Assembly (NCBI GenBank): GCA_029863035.1
Contig: JAOTWH010000046.1
Coordinates: forward strand, 1-13,553
Direction of reading: 5' to 3'
Origin: Acidimicrobiia bacterium
Lineage (GTDB): Bacteria; Actinomycetota; Acidimicrobiia; UBA5794; JAOTWH01
DNA: 13,553 nt
Under the pieces are notes generated by a model that did no database searches, was not told the origin of the DNA, and saw nothing but the letters and a program-made list of their open reading frames with translations. Shown piece after piece: positions 1-7,120 of the stretch (position 1 is the stretch's first letter; the number at the start of each line of letters is the position of its first letter). A program made the position numbers and the translations under genes.

Positions 1-46
1 TGGCCTGGTCCTGGGCGTTGAGCGCGTTGTCGTTTTCAGTGGTCAT
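1..46 (-). CDS. Start of a gene truncated by the left edge, possibly ribosomal protein S1
   Basis: An ATG at 44-46 on the minus strand opens a frame reading MTTENDNALNAQDQA to the window edge, with no stop in 15 codons. The polar, acidic, low-complexity start is the kind found before the first S1 domain of ribosomal protein S1. In many actinobacteria, including mycobacteria, rpsA lies directly downstream of polA on the same strand, and here polA ends 88 bp upstream. The identification therefore rests on position and composition; no S1 domain is visible. No Shine-Dalgarno precedes the ATG. The next bases to the left would settle it. Confidence 0.45.
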   Translation of the reverse strand, partial: MTTENDNALNAQDQA

Positions 47-65
47 AGGTGGGTTTGTGTGCGAA

Positions 66-84
66 ATCGGACGAACTGTCCGGT
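66..84 (-). other. Stem-loop between polA and the left-edge gene
   Basis: Positions 66-72 pair with 78-84 (7 bp including one G-T pair) around a 5-nt loop. It lies in the 88-bp gap between the polA stop and the ATG of the next gene. No T-run follows on the minus strand, so it may be a weak terminator for polA, a 5' leader structure of the downstream gene, or chance. A TACCCT hexamer (minus strand, 100 to 95) upstream could be a -10 box, which would put the hairpin in the leader. Confidence 0.25.
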
Positions 85-134
85 GCGGCGCCACAGGGTA
101 CTACGCCATGGCCTTGGTTGCCCTATCGGCCTTG

Positions 135-2759
135 CTATTCCTTGCACTCCGCCAGATTGGCTCCGGTGGCCATGTCGACCCGAAGTGGCACTCTCAAAGG
201 CACAATCCCTTCCATCACCTCGCGAACCAATGATCGGGCTGACTCGACCTCATCGGCCGGAACCTCGAACACCAGCTCATCGTGGACCTGAAGCAGCATG
301 CGGGCTCTCGGCAATTCAGCGATAAAGCGAGAGTCGAGCTCGATCATTGCCATCTTGATGATGTCAGCCGCAGAGCCCTGGATGGGAGCGTTCAGCGCCA
401 TCCGCTCCCCCGCCTGCCTCTCCCTGAAGTTCCCCGACGCCAGTTCTGGCAAGTAGCGGCGTCGCCCCATGATGGTGGCGGTGTAACCACGATCGCGGGC
501 GTCGGCGACGATCCCGCTCATGAAATCCCGCACATCGGGGAACTGGTCGAAGTAACTGTCGACGTGGGCCTGAGCCTCCTCCGTTGAGATCTCAAGGCGC
601 TGTGCCAAGCCATAGGCCTCCATGCCGTACAGCAGCCCGAAGTTGATGACCTTGGCCATGCGACGCTGTTCGCCGGTCACATCGCCTGGTTCGGTTTCCC
701 ACACCCTGGCAGCGGTTGCCGTGTGGACATCCTGATCGTCATGGAAGGCCTCCACCAGAGCAGCGTCCCTGCTGAGATGCGCCAAGATCCGAAGCTCGAT
801 CTGGCTGTAGTCAGCTACCAGGAAGATCGCCCCATCGTCGGCTACAAATGCTCGGCGGATCGTGAGCCCCTCAACGGAGCGCGCCGGGATGTTCTGTAGG
901 TTGGGCCGATCCGAAGACAACCTCCCCGTGGCGGCGGCCATCTGATTGAAGTGAGCGTGAATCCGACCGTCTTCGGCAACCAGCGGCATCAAGCCGTCCA
1001 CGTAGGTCGATCTCAACTTCTCCAGTTCGCGGTAACTGAGTAGGTCGTCGACGACTCGATGTTCATCGGCCAGCTTCTTAAGAACGCTGGCGTCGGTCGA
1101 TGGCACTCCTTTCGGCGTCTTCTTGAGAACCGGTAGCTCGAGACGGTCGAACAGAACCTCACGGAGCTGTTGGGCCGAGTTGACGTTGAACGGTCCACCC
1201 GCCGCCTTGTGGATCTTCTTCTCCAGCTTGGCGATTCGGTCGCGCAGGCTGTCCCCAAGATCGGCGAGGTAGCCGACGTCAACTCCGATTCCCGCCTCCT
1301 CCATTCGAGCTAGGACGGTTACCAATGGGAGCTCGACGGTCTGGTACAGCTCTGTGCTGCCTCGCGCCTCCATTCGATCGCTCAGTTCGCCAGCCAACAG
1401 CCTGATCGCCGCAGCCCGGCGCCCGGCAGCTTCGAGGTCGGGCCCAGCCGAGTCGAAGTCCAGCGTGCCCTGGGCTTCGGTCGTTCCACCGCCCGCTGAA
1501 GCGGTCACCTCCACACCGAGTATCGACGCGGCCAAGTCGGCGAGCTCGGGGGCCCGCTCGCCCGGGCTAACAACGTATGCCGCCAGGGCCGTATCGAACG
1601 CGATGTCGCCCAGAGAGAGGTCGACAGCGGCCAGCCCTCTCATGGTCTCCTTGGCGTCGTGGAGCACCTTGCCGGAGCCGTCGCGCAAAGCGTCGCCGGC
1701 GGCCACAACGGTTTCGATCGGCACGAACCGAGCGGACGAGTCCTCGCTCGAAACGGCCAGCCCAACCAGATGCTCTCCCTCCCACAAAGGTTCGATACCG
1801 ACCGCCTTGGCGGAGAAGAGCTCGGCCGCTCGGGCCGAGTCCAGTTCCGAGCTGGTCTCAACATCGAGCAGCTCGGCGGAAGATGCGGTAACGCCGCCCA
1901 GCTCCTCGAGCCTCTCCCACAGGCTCTTGAACGCCAAGCTGTCGAAGACCCTCTTCACCTCTGATCGGTCCCAAGGCTGCATCGTGAGGTCCTGAGCGAG
2001 TGCGTCGACGGGGGCGTTCTCCACCAAAGCCGAGAGCTCGCGATTCAGCAGGACCTGCTCTCGCGATTCCTCGAGGTTCTGACGCAGCTTGGGGGTCTGC
2101 TCATCCAAATGCTCAAAGATTCCGTCGATCGAGCCGTACGAGTTAAGGAGCTTGGCGGCCGTCTTCTCGCCAACGCCTGGAACACCAGGCAGGTTGTCGG
2201 AGGGGTCGCCCCGCAACGCGGCGTACTCAACATATTGGTCCGGTGTGATGTCGTAGCGCTCCTTGACGTAGGCGGCGTCGGCAATGATGACGTCCGAGAT
2301 TCCCCGCCTGGTGTAGAGGATCTTGACGCCGTCGGCGACCAGCTGAAACGCATCACGATCACCGGTAACGATGATCACATCCCAACCCGCCCCTCTTGCC
2401 TGGTGAGTCAAAGTGGCGATGACATCGTCTGCCTCGAACCCGGGAGCCTTGAACTGAGGGAAGCCGAGCACCTCGACCACTTCATCGATCAGCGGGAGTT
2501 GACCAACGAATAGGTCGGGAGCCGAGTCACGCTGCGCCTTGTACTCGCTGTACCGCTCCGACCGAAAGGTCTTCTCCGGGGTATCCCACGCCACCGCTAC
2601 CGCGTCGGGGTGCTCATCGTCCAACAGCTTGATGATCATCGCCGTGAACCCGTACACCGCGTTGGTGACCTGGCCGGACGGCGTTGCTAGGTCGGTGGGG
2701 AGGGCGAAGAAAGCGCGGTAGGCAAGGCTGTGGCCGTCGAGCAGAGCGAGGGTGGGCAC
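135..2759 (-). CDS. polA: DNA polymerase I, with degenerate proofreading domain
   Basis: This is a full-length family A polymerase (874 aa) that fills gaps during DNA repair and removes Okazaki primers in the cytoplasm. The N-terminal 5'-3' nuclease/flap domain covers about residues 1-290, with acidic motifs FEADDV (108-113) and TGDRD (132-136) and the helix-hairpin-helix stretch GVPGVGEKTAAKLL (192-205). The middle domain (about 300-460) corresponds to 3'-5' exonuclease but lacks the catalytic acids: the FDTE position reads VGIE (320-323). The polymerase domain shows motif A DYSQIELR (650-657), the O-helix RRMAKVINFGLLYG (699-712) and motif C VHDE (825-828). The start is GTG at 2757-2759 with no Shine-Dalgarno, chosen because MPTLALLDGHSLAYRAFFAL is the conserved family N-terminus. 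The stop of the upstream coiled-coil gene is 19 bp away, so co-transcription is likely. Confidence 0.97.
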   Translation of the reverse strand: MPTLALLDGHSLAYRAFFALPTDLATPSGQVTNAVYGFTAMIIKLLDDEHPDAVAVAWDTPEKTFRSERYSEYKAQRDSAPDLFVGQLPLIDEVVEVLGFPQFKAPGFEADDVIATLTHQARGAGWDVIIVTGDRDAFQLVADGVKILYTRRGISDVIIADAAYVKERYDITPDQYVEYAALRGDPSDNLPGVPGVGEKTAAKLLNSYGSIDGIFEHLDEQTPKLRQNLEESREQVLLNRELSALVENAPVDALAQDLTMQPWDRSEVKRVFDSLAFKSLWERLEELGGVTASSAELLDVETSSELDSARAAELFSAKAVGIEPLWEGEHLVGLAVSSEDSSARFVPIETVVAAGDALRDGSGKVLHDAKETMRGLAAVDLSLGDIAFDTALAAYVVSPGERAPELADLAASILGVEVTASAGGGTTEAQGTLDFDSAGPDLEAAGRRAAAIRLLAGELSDRMEARGSTELYQTVELPLVTVLARMEEAGIGVDVGYLADLGDSLRDRIAKLEKKIHKAAGGPFNVNSAQQLREVLFDRLELPVLKKTPKGVPSTDASVLKKLADEHRVVDDLLSYRELEKLRSTYVDGLMPLVAEDGRIHAHFNQMAAATGRLSSDRPNLQNIPARSVEGLTIRRAFVADDGAIFLVADYSQIELRILAHLSRDAALVEAFHDDQDVHTATAARVWETEPGDVTGEQRRMAKVINFGLLYGMEAYGLAQRLEISTEEAQAHVDSYFDQFPDVRDFMSGIVADARDRGYTATIMGRRRYLPELASGNFRERQAGERMALNAPIQGSAADIIKMAMIELDSRFIAELPRARMLLQVHDELVFEVPADEVESARSLVREVMEGIVPLRVPLRVDMATGANLAECKE

Positions 2760-2778
2760 CGAGTGATGTTAAGAGGTA

Positions 2779-3054
2779 CTAGCGAAGCCGGGCCGTGAGC
2801 TGGTCTCTCTTCTCTACGAGTTTGTTTCGCTTGGTGGCAAGACCGGCAACCACTTTTTCGAATCGGGATACGTCTGCTGCGGTGTCTCTTGAGTCGGCCC
2901 GCTCCACCGGGCCGCCCACTGCGGCGTCACGCTGCGCGTCGTCATCGAGGTGCCGATGCATGTTGAGTTCCTCGAAAGCCAAGTGCTCTTGGCGCTCGAG
3001 CGCCGCGATCCGATCGTTGAGGCGGAGCAAACGCCGCTCCAGCCGGCCGGTCAT
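2779..3054 (-). CDS. Small coiled-coil protein, function unknown
   Basis: This 91-aa, strongly charged protein has two helical stretches with leucine/isoleucine heptads: LERRLLRLNDRIAALERQ near the N-terminus and FEKVVAGLATKRNKLVEKRD near the C-terminus. A more polar segment rich in Asp, Arg and Ala joins them, so an antiparallel helical hairpin is likely. There is no signal peptide or membrane segment, so it is probably cytoplasmic. I do not recognise the family. The ATG (3052-3054) overlaps the TGA of the preceding TadG-like gene as ATGA, which argues for translational coupling and for this start over an in-frame start 58 codons upstream inside that gene. polA begins 19 bp after its stop. 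A role linked to the pilus genes or to PolA cannot be told from sequence. Confidence 0.72.
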   Translation of the reverse strand: MTGRLERRLLRLNDRIAALERQEHLAFEELNMHRHLDDDAQRDAAVGGPVERADSRDTAADVSRFEKVVAGLATKRNKLVEKRDQLTARLR

Positions 3055-4907
3055 GGGCCTTCGAACACCAAGCTCACCAACGAACCAGGAACCGAAGCCC
3101 TCCACGTGGTGCGCTCGCTGGCCTGGGTGGTATAGAAGTACTCGATCTCCCACCAACAGTCCGGCTCGGGCCCGCTGATGTGGTCGCAGGAGTAATCGCC
3201 CGGCAGCTCCGTTGTGATCTTGATCCAATCAGCCTGGTAGTCGGTGAACGAATTGGTGCGATCGGCGCTGATCGAGCATTCGCCCGTGATCGTTTCGTGC
3301 GGTAAGTAAACGGGTGCTCCGATTGGATTCTCCGATTCCTCGATCACGCAGCCATTGTCCCAGATGGTGCCATCGGGGTGGATGAGCCTGATCCAGTTGG
3401 CGCCCGAGCCGCTGACGTCGCCGGGATCGAACAACTCGATCACTAGTTGCTTGCCCGCGTGTACTTCGACGATCTCGGCCAGGTAGAAGCGACTCGCTCC
3501 AGCCTCCACGGTCGAACTGATAGAGAAAGTGTCGAGCGCGAAGATACGCAGTTGCTCCCCGGCAGGAGGGTTCCCGGTGACCTTGAGCGAATAGGCGTTG
3601 TGGCTGCGCATTGGACCGTCCGTGAACACTCGAAGCGGGTAGATGCCAGGAGTGGGCGATCCGCTAAACGAACACAGGGTTGTCCAAACCTGATCGGTGA
3701 GATCGATCGAGCCCGCTTCGTATGCCTTGTCACAGGCCGAGATGACGACATTGTCTCGGTAGTTGAACGGCGTCCCGTCCGGGGCGTGCAAGCGGTACAC
3801 GGTACGACCGCTGAACAGGGCGCCACCCGCCGTAAGTTCGGAAGTATCGAAGAAGGTCCCACCGGCCAACGTGTTAAGGCCGGGGGCTAAGTCGGCGACG
3901 TCTACGAACCCAGGATCGATGAACTCGATCTCCCAAACGATCTCGGGAAGATTCTCGGTCCGGGTCACTTGAACGTTGTTGATTCCGGACATTGTCTCGA
4001 GCGCGTTCGCTACTTCGTTCGCGGCGGCATTCCATTGGATAGATGAGGACGTTTGCCCATCCCACATAAGCCGGAAATCACCGGTGGTGTGGTCGTGGCG
4101 CACCTGCTGGATTTCGTTGTTGCCACTGAATTGGCTACGACTGTTCTCTACCGGTCGGAGGCTGGTGTTCTCCCGCACCGGTCCGGCGTCGAAGATCTCC
4201 ACGGCGAAGTCGGTGGTACCGGTTGGCACTTCGACCGCGTACCAGTAGCCGTTCGCCTCGCTTTCGCTGTCGAGGCCATAGAACTCGCCGTTGAGCCCAT
4301 TGCAGCCGGTGTAGGGAGCGATCGACTCGTAGCAGGTGGTGGCATAGGGGTCGCCGTTGGGCTTGCGACCGGTCTGGTGTTGAATCGCCGCCCAAAAGCC
4401 GACGGCATCAAAGTCGTGAGCCGGGTCAGTGGGATCTGCACCGAACTTGTCCTCGGGACTTCCCAGAGGTACCGGAATGACGTATTCGGCCGTAGCGTCG
4501 GCCGCTATGGTCGCTGTCTGGTAACCGAATACCCTCATGAAGAAGAGCGGTACCTCGGTATCGGTGATCTCAACCTTGAGACGCCGGTCTTCACCAGGTG
4601 GTTGGGTAGCGGTGACCGACACCCCGCCACCGGCGACATATCCGTTGATGTCCGCGACGTCCAGAGCCTCCGCCTTCGCGTTGGCTGGCTCGGCTGGGAG
4701 GTAGACGACACCGGCCAGTGCGGCGGCGTCGGCAGCGCGTTGCGCCCGCGCTTTGTTCAGGAAGATCCAACCGACGTCAACCGAGAAAGCAGCCATGGCC
4801 AACAGGACGACTATCGATCCCACAGTTATGGCCAGAACCGCGCCCCGCTCGTTATGGTCGGGGTCGTCGAGGTCGGCCTCGAGAGCTATCGAGATGTCTT
4901 GATCCAC
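3051..4907 (-). CDS. TadG-like membrane-anchored pilus/secreted protein (copy 1, large)
   Basis: This 618-aa protein belongs to the TadG-like family of tight-adherence (Flp pilus) loci. Its N-terminus has the usual layout: a charged start, NERGAVLAITVG, then a hydrophobic segment (about 22-47) followed by AQRAADAAALAG (55-66). Glu at +5 after the Gly, typical of true pseudopilins, is absent. The rest should be extracytoplasmic. It holds two similar beta-rich units: VEIFDAGP (236-243) with VYRLHAPDGTPF (370-381), and IELFDPGD (490-497) with IRLIHPDGTIWD (506-517). Unit one is split by a module at about 275-335 of the GxFxLxWxGxT...A..VANALE..SGI..V type common in secreted proteins. The GTG start lies 2 bp after the TadE stop and has no Shine-Dalgarno, suggesting coupling. 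Role in pilus assembly or surface adhesion is inferred from family; no TadA/B/C motor genes are in the window. Confidence 0.85.
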   Translation of the reverse strand: MDQDISIALEADLDDPDHNERGAVLAITVGSIVVLLAMAAFSVDVGWIFLNKARAQRAADAAALAGVVYLPAEPANAKAEALDVADINGYVAGGGVSVTATQPPGEDRRLKVEITDTEVPLFFMRVFGYQTATIAADATAEYVIPVPLGSPEDKFGADPTDPAHDFDAVGFWAAIQHQTGRKPNGDPYATTCYESIAPYTGCNGLNGEFYGLDSESEANGYWYAVEVPTGTTDFAVEIFDAGPVRENTSLRPVENSRSQFSGNNEIQQVRHDHTTGDFRLMWDGQTSSSIQWNAAANEVANALETMSGINNVQVTRTENLPEIVWEIEFIDPGFVDVADLAPGLNTLAGGTFFDTSELTAGGALFSGRTVYRLHAPDGTPFNYRDNVVISACDKAYEAGSIDLTDQVWTTLCSFSGSPTPGIYPLRVFTDGPMRSHNAYSLKVTGNPPAGEQLRIFALDTFSISSTVEAGASRFYLAEIVEVHAGKQLVIELFDPGDVSGSGANWIRLIHPDGTIWDNGCVIEESENPIGAPVYLPHETITGECSISADRTNSFTDYQADWIKITTELPGDYSCDHISGPEPDCWWEIEYFYTTQASERTTWRASVPGSLVSLVFEGP

Positions 4908-4909
4908 GG

Positions 4910-5464
4910 CTAGAACTGCTTGGGTTCCATGCGCATCACCGCGTCATCGGTCCATTCGACAGTGCCTCCAAACGGGCCGATGTTGGTAACCCAATTGTGG
5001 TTGAAGACGATGCGCACTCCGAACAAATCGAGATCAGAGGATTGCACCTGCCTTACCGCGGGGGGATAAGTGGCAATCAATCGGTCCCAACCCGTGTTAC
5101 AGGTGAGAAGGTCGGCAGGCGTATCACCCGCCACCTGGTAGACCTGCATGTCGGTGCCAAACGCCGCCGGCGCGCCGAACGCGTCAGCCTTGAAGATCCA
5201 CACCTGTTCGATGTCGTCGAGGGGCACGGCTTGGAGAGACCCGGACAGAGCGTCGAGCACGAAGCAGTCGGCATCCATGTGGGTTCCGGCGGCAGTGCCT
5301 ACCCGTACACCTTCCCTGGTGGCGCTGGTCATCGAGAGCCAATCACGGAAAGCGAGACCCATCTCGATGGTGCCGAACACGATCAAGAGGAGCAGTCCGA
5401 CCACAAGGGCGAACTCGACGAGCACCGCGCCGTCTTCCTTGTCGCGTTTGTCATATCTGGCCAT
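4910..5464 (-). CDS. TadE-like pseudopilin (copy 1)
   Basis: This is a 184-aa TadE-type minor pilin of the tight-adherence pathway. A short basic/acidic leader ends in KEDG, then AVLVEFALVVGLLLLIVFG. The Gly12/Glu17 spacing matches the G-xxxx-E prepilin peptidase site, and a single transmembrane helix follows (about 13-36), then REGVRVGTAAG and a beta-rich extracytoplasmic domain ending VRIVFNHNW...AVMRMEP. The frame stays open to 5527, but I chose ATG 5462-5464 (MARYDK): GAGG lies 7 nt upstream and a TAGAAT -10-like box lies at 5504-5499, so the longer starts fall at or before the likely transcript start. It is the first gene of a run TadE, TadG, coiled-coil protein, polA. It diverges from tRNA-Leu. 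Confidence 0.88.
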   Translation of the reverse strand: MARYDKRDKEDGAVLVEFALVVGLLLLIVFGTIEMGLAFRDWLSMTSATREGVRVGTAAGTHMDADCFVLDALSGSLQAVPLDDIEQVWIFKADAFGAPAAFGTDMQVYQVAGDTPADLLTCNTGWDRLIATYPPAVRQVQSSDLDLFGVRIVFNHNWVTNIGPFGGTVEWTDDAVMRMEPKQF

Positions 5465-5498
5465 GGAAGTGCCTCGAGAGGTCATGCGAAGCTTGCCC

Positions 5499-5504
5499 AT
5501 TCTA
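5499..5504 (-). promoter_or_regulatory. Candidate -10 box for the TadE copy 1 operon
   Basis: TAGAAT on the minus strand fits the TAnnnT pattern and would place transcription start near 5492, giving a leader of about 28 nt with GAGG before the ATG at 5464. No TTGACA-like -35 is seen at normal spacing, so this is tentative. Confidence 0.35.
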
Positions 5505-5521
5505 CTCATGAGCCGGATACC

Positions 5522-5538
5522 CCGCACTTAACATGCGG
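5522..5538. repeat. Inverted repeat between divergent tRNA-Leu and TadE promoters
   Basis: CCGCA (5522-5526) and TGCGG (5534-5538) flank a 7-nt AT-rich centre, CTTAACA. The right part overlaps the candidate -10 box of the tRNA gene. It could be a small operator or an accidental palindrome. Confidence 0.3.
5529..5534 (+). promoter_or_regulatory. Candidate -10 box for tRNA-Leu
   Basis: TAACAT ends 10 nt before the mature 5' end of the tRNA, a spacing expected for a tRNA promoter with a very short leader. No convincing -35 hexamer is present 16-18 nt upstream. Confidence 0.35.
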
Positions 5539-5544
5539 CGACAG

Positions 5545-5627
5545 GCCGGGATGGCGGAACGGTAGACGCGGCGGACTCAAAATTCGCTGGGCGAAAGCCC
5601 GTGGGGGTTCGACTCCCCCTCCCGGTA
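5545..5627 (+). tRNA. tRNA-Leu, anticodon CAA
   Basis: All arms fold by eye. The acceptor stem pairs 5545-5551 with 5620-5626, the last pair (1:72) being G-U. The D stem is GCG/CGC (5554-5556 and 5567-5569). The anticodon stem GCGGA/TTCGC encloses loop CTCAAAA (5576-5582), with anticodon CAA at 5578-5580 reading UUG. The long variable arm GGGC-GAAA-GCCC marks a class II tRNA. The T arm is GGGGG-TTCGACT-CCCCC (5603-5619). The discriminator base is A (5627), as leucyl-tRNA synthetase requires, and CCA is not encoded (CGA follows). It converges on the second TadG-like gene, with a GC hairpin between them. Confidence 0.95.
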
Positions 5628-5678
5628 CGAAAGATCTCATCGCGAAAGTCAGTGTGGCCTCCCTGGCGGCTACTCAAC

Positions 5679-5777
5679 GTAGCCAGTGTGGCAGTCAATG
5701 GGCCTAGCCGCAATGGGTCGAGAGGCTCAACAAAGCATCAAGCGAACACAGCACTGAGGGCCGGCGAACCGGCCCTC
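5679..5777. repeat. Duplicated non-coding segment, copy A
   Basis: This segment matches 7778-7877 co-linearly at about 75 of 99 positions by hand count, with one 1-nt indel in the hairpin loop. Landmarks fall at equal spacing in both copies: GTAGCCA, then GCAATGGGTCGA 31 nt later, then a 21-nt identical stretch (5748-5768) 38 nt after that. Copy A follows the intact tRNA-Leu. The same sequence order after a tRNA-like 3' end in copy B indicates common origin. Confidence 0.85.
5756..5777. terminator. GC-rich hairpin terminator between tRNA-Leu and TadG copy 2
   Basis: GAGGGCCGG (5756-5764) pairs perfectly with CCGGCCCTC (5769-5777) around the tetraloop CGAA, a 9-bp stem. It sits where the plus-strand tRNA and the minus-strand TadG-like gene converge, 9 bp beyond the latter's stop. 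There is no T-run after the stem on either strand, which is common for actinobacterial terminators. It probably serves both directions. Confidence 0.7.
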
Positions 5778-5786
5778 GAAAACTGG

Positions 5787-7115
5787 CTACTCGACGAGCT
5801 CGACCCTTTGAGAGCGCAACACGCCATCAGCCCCCGGGGTGACATAGGTGGCGACGAGAGGTGTGTTCGGCAGTATGAAGGACGTGGTCTGGATGATGTC
5901 GGCGGTATCGGCGAACACCACGGGATCAATGCCGCCTGGGTAGAAGGTGACGTCGCCGAAGCCCAATGCATTGACGAAGACAGCTCGGAACTTGGCGATC
6001 GTTCGTGCCTCCGTGCCGCTCGGCAAGTCGGCCTCGAGGAACTCGGGGATGATCATGAACCGGGGCGACTGCAGGATTTTCGACTCGAAGAGCTCGCCAC
6101 CTGCCCAGTTGTCCAAACAGATTTCCATCTGAATGGTCGCCGCCGGCCCATCCAACCCTGTGAAGCCGGCCGGGTCGCACCCGAGGGTCGCGTTAGGAAT
6201 GAGGTAGTCCCACAGGGGGCCGTCGTCGAGGAAGTGCGAAAATCCCCCGATCACAACCTCTATCTTCGGGTTGGTTCCCTGTTGCAGCAGGGCCGGCTCG
6301 CCGGCCGCAAGGGGCACCCCCCCGGTTGCCATCCCGGTGGTCATTTCGTTGGGGAAGTTGCCGGTATCGGTCTCGATCTGGTTGGGGTTGACATTGGGGC
6401 ATTGGTCGACCACCAGCGGATCGCCTGCGGTCCAGACAGCAACGCCGTGGTCTATCCCGCGAGCGATGTTCCACACCAGGGCGTCGTTCTTGTTGCCGGG
6501 ACACCCCAACGTGTGCCGCGGGTTGTGCATCGACCCGAAGTTGCCGCTGGTGGGTCCCGTGCACGGCAGCTTGGCGTGGCCGCCCGGGGGATTCTGCAAG
6601 CAGTATTCACCTGTGGCAGGGTTGGCGGGGAGTCCAAAGGGGCGGACCAGGGACGGAGCGAACCCGGCTACGGCAAAGGCATCCGTGTCGAACGCATCCA
6701 CCCCGAGGACGCTGCCGAAGATCGCTGTGAGTCGTTGGGGCGGAATTCGAACTCGGAACCGGCGAGCAGTGTTATCGATGCTGATGCAGTCGCTGGCAGC
6801 CGACGGAGTGAAACTCGGCGGCCGATCGGGGTCGGAACAAACCGCCCACTGGTTGGACCATGTCGCGTCGTCGTATGTCTCGTCGAGGTTGTGACGGGCT
6901 TGATCCATGGCTGCCGCGACTGCAGCCGGCTCGCCATCGCCCATCGCCAGAGCCCCGCTGAGGGCGGCGGAATCGGCTGCGGTCTGAGCCTGACGCCGCC
7001 CGTTGTAGAGGAGACCGACGTCGATGGCGAAAGCTGCCATGCCAAACAGCACCACGAGAGACATCACCACCAGCGGAAGAGTCGTACCATCATCACGCAA
7101 GGCAGCACGCGGCAT
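5787..7115 (-). CDS. TadG-like membrane-anchored pilus/secreted protein (copy 2)
   Basis: This 442-aa protein has the TadG-like N-terminus: a short charged start RDDG, a hydrophobic helix (about 11-33, LPLVVMSLVVLFGMAAFAID), then GRRQAQTAADSAALSGALA. The rest is predicted extracytoplasmic, with several cysteines (CLQNPPGG, PCTGP, LGCPG, DQCPN, LGCDP, EICLD) that could form disulfides. The segment GPTSGNFGSMHNPRH resembles the conserved core of other TadE/TadG-like proteins. Beyond the N-terminus it shares no obvious similarity with copy 1. It lacks Glu at +5 after Gly. I chose ATG 7113-7115, 5 bp after the TadE stop, although the frame is open further upstream, because the upstream part is arginine-rich and overlaps the TadE gene. 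A GC hairpin follows its stop. Confidence 0.85.
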   Translation of the reverse strand: MPRAALRDDGTTLPLVVMSLVVLFGMAAFAIDVGLLYNGRRQAQTAADSAALSGALAMGDGEPAAVAAAMDQARHNLDETYDDATWSNQWAVCSDPDRPPSFTPSAASDCISIDNTARRFRVRIPPQRLTAIFGSVLGVDAFDTDAFAVAGFAPSLVRPFGLPANPATGEYCLQNPPGGHAKLPCTGPTSGNFGSMHNPRHTLGCPGNKNDALVWNIARGIDHGVAVWTAGDPLVVDQCPNVNPNQIETDTGNFPNEMTTGMATGGVPLAAGEPALLQQGTNPKIEVVIGGFSHFLDDGPLWDYLIPNATLGCDPAGFTGLDGPAATIQMEICLDNWAGGELFESKILQSPRFMIIPEFLEADLPSGTEARTIAKFRAVFVNALGFGDVTFYPGGIDPVVFADTADIIQTTSFILPNTPLVATYVTPGADGVLRSQRVELVE

Positions 7116-7120
7116 ATTCG

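Noticed and set aside
4053..4913. Open plus-strand frame of about 286 codons opposite TadG copy 1
   Set aside because: No domain, no ribosome site, and a fully antisense position to a well-supported gene; a shadow frame.
5470..5481. 12-bp match GTGCCTCGAGAG also found near 7671
   Set aside because: A few 12-bp matches are expected by chance in a window of this size, and the flanks do not align.
5528..5713. Minus-strand frame of 61 codons across the tRNA-Leu
   Set aside because: It is antisense to a well-folded tRNA and shows the same false GSRTPTGF translation.
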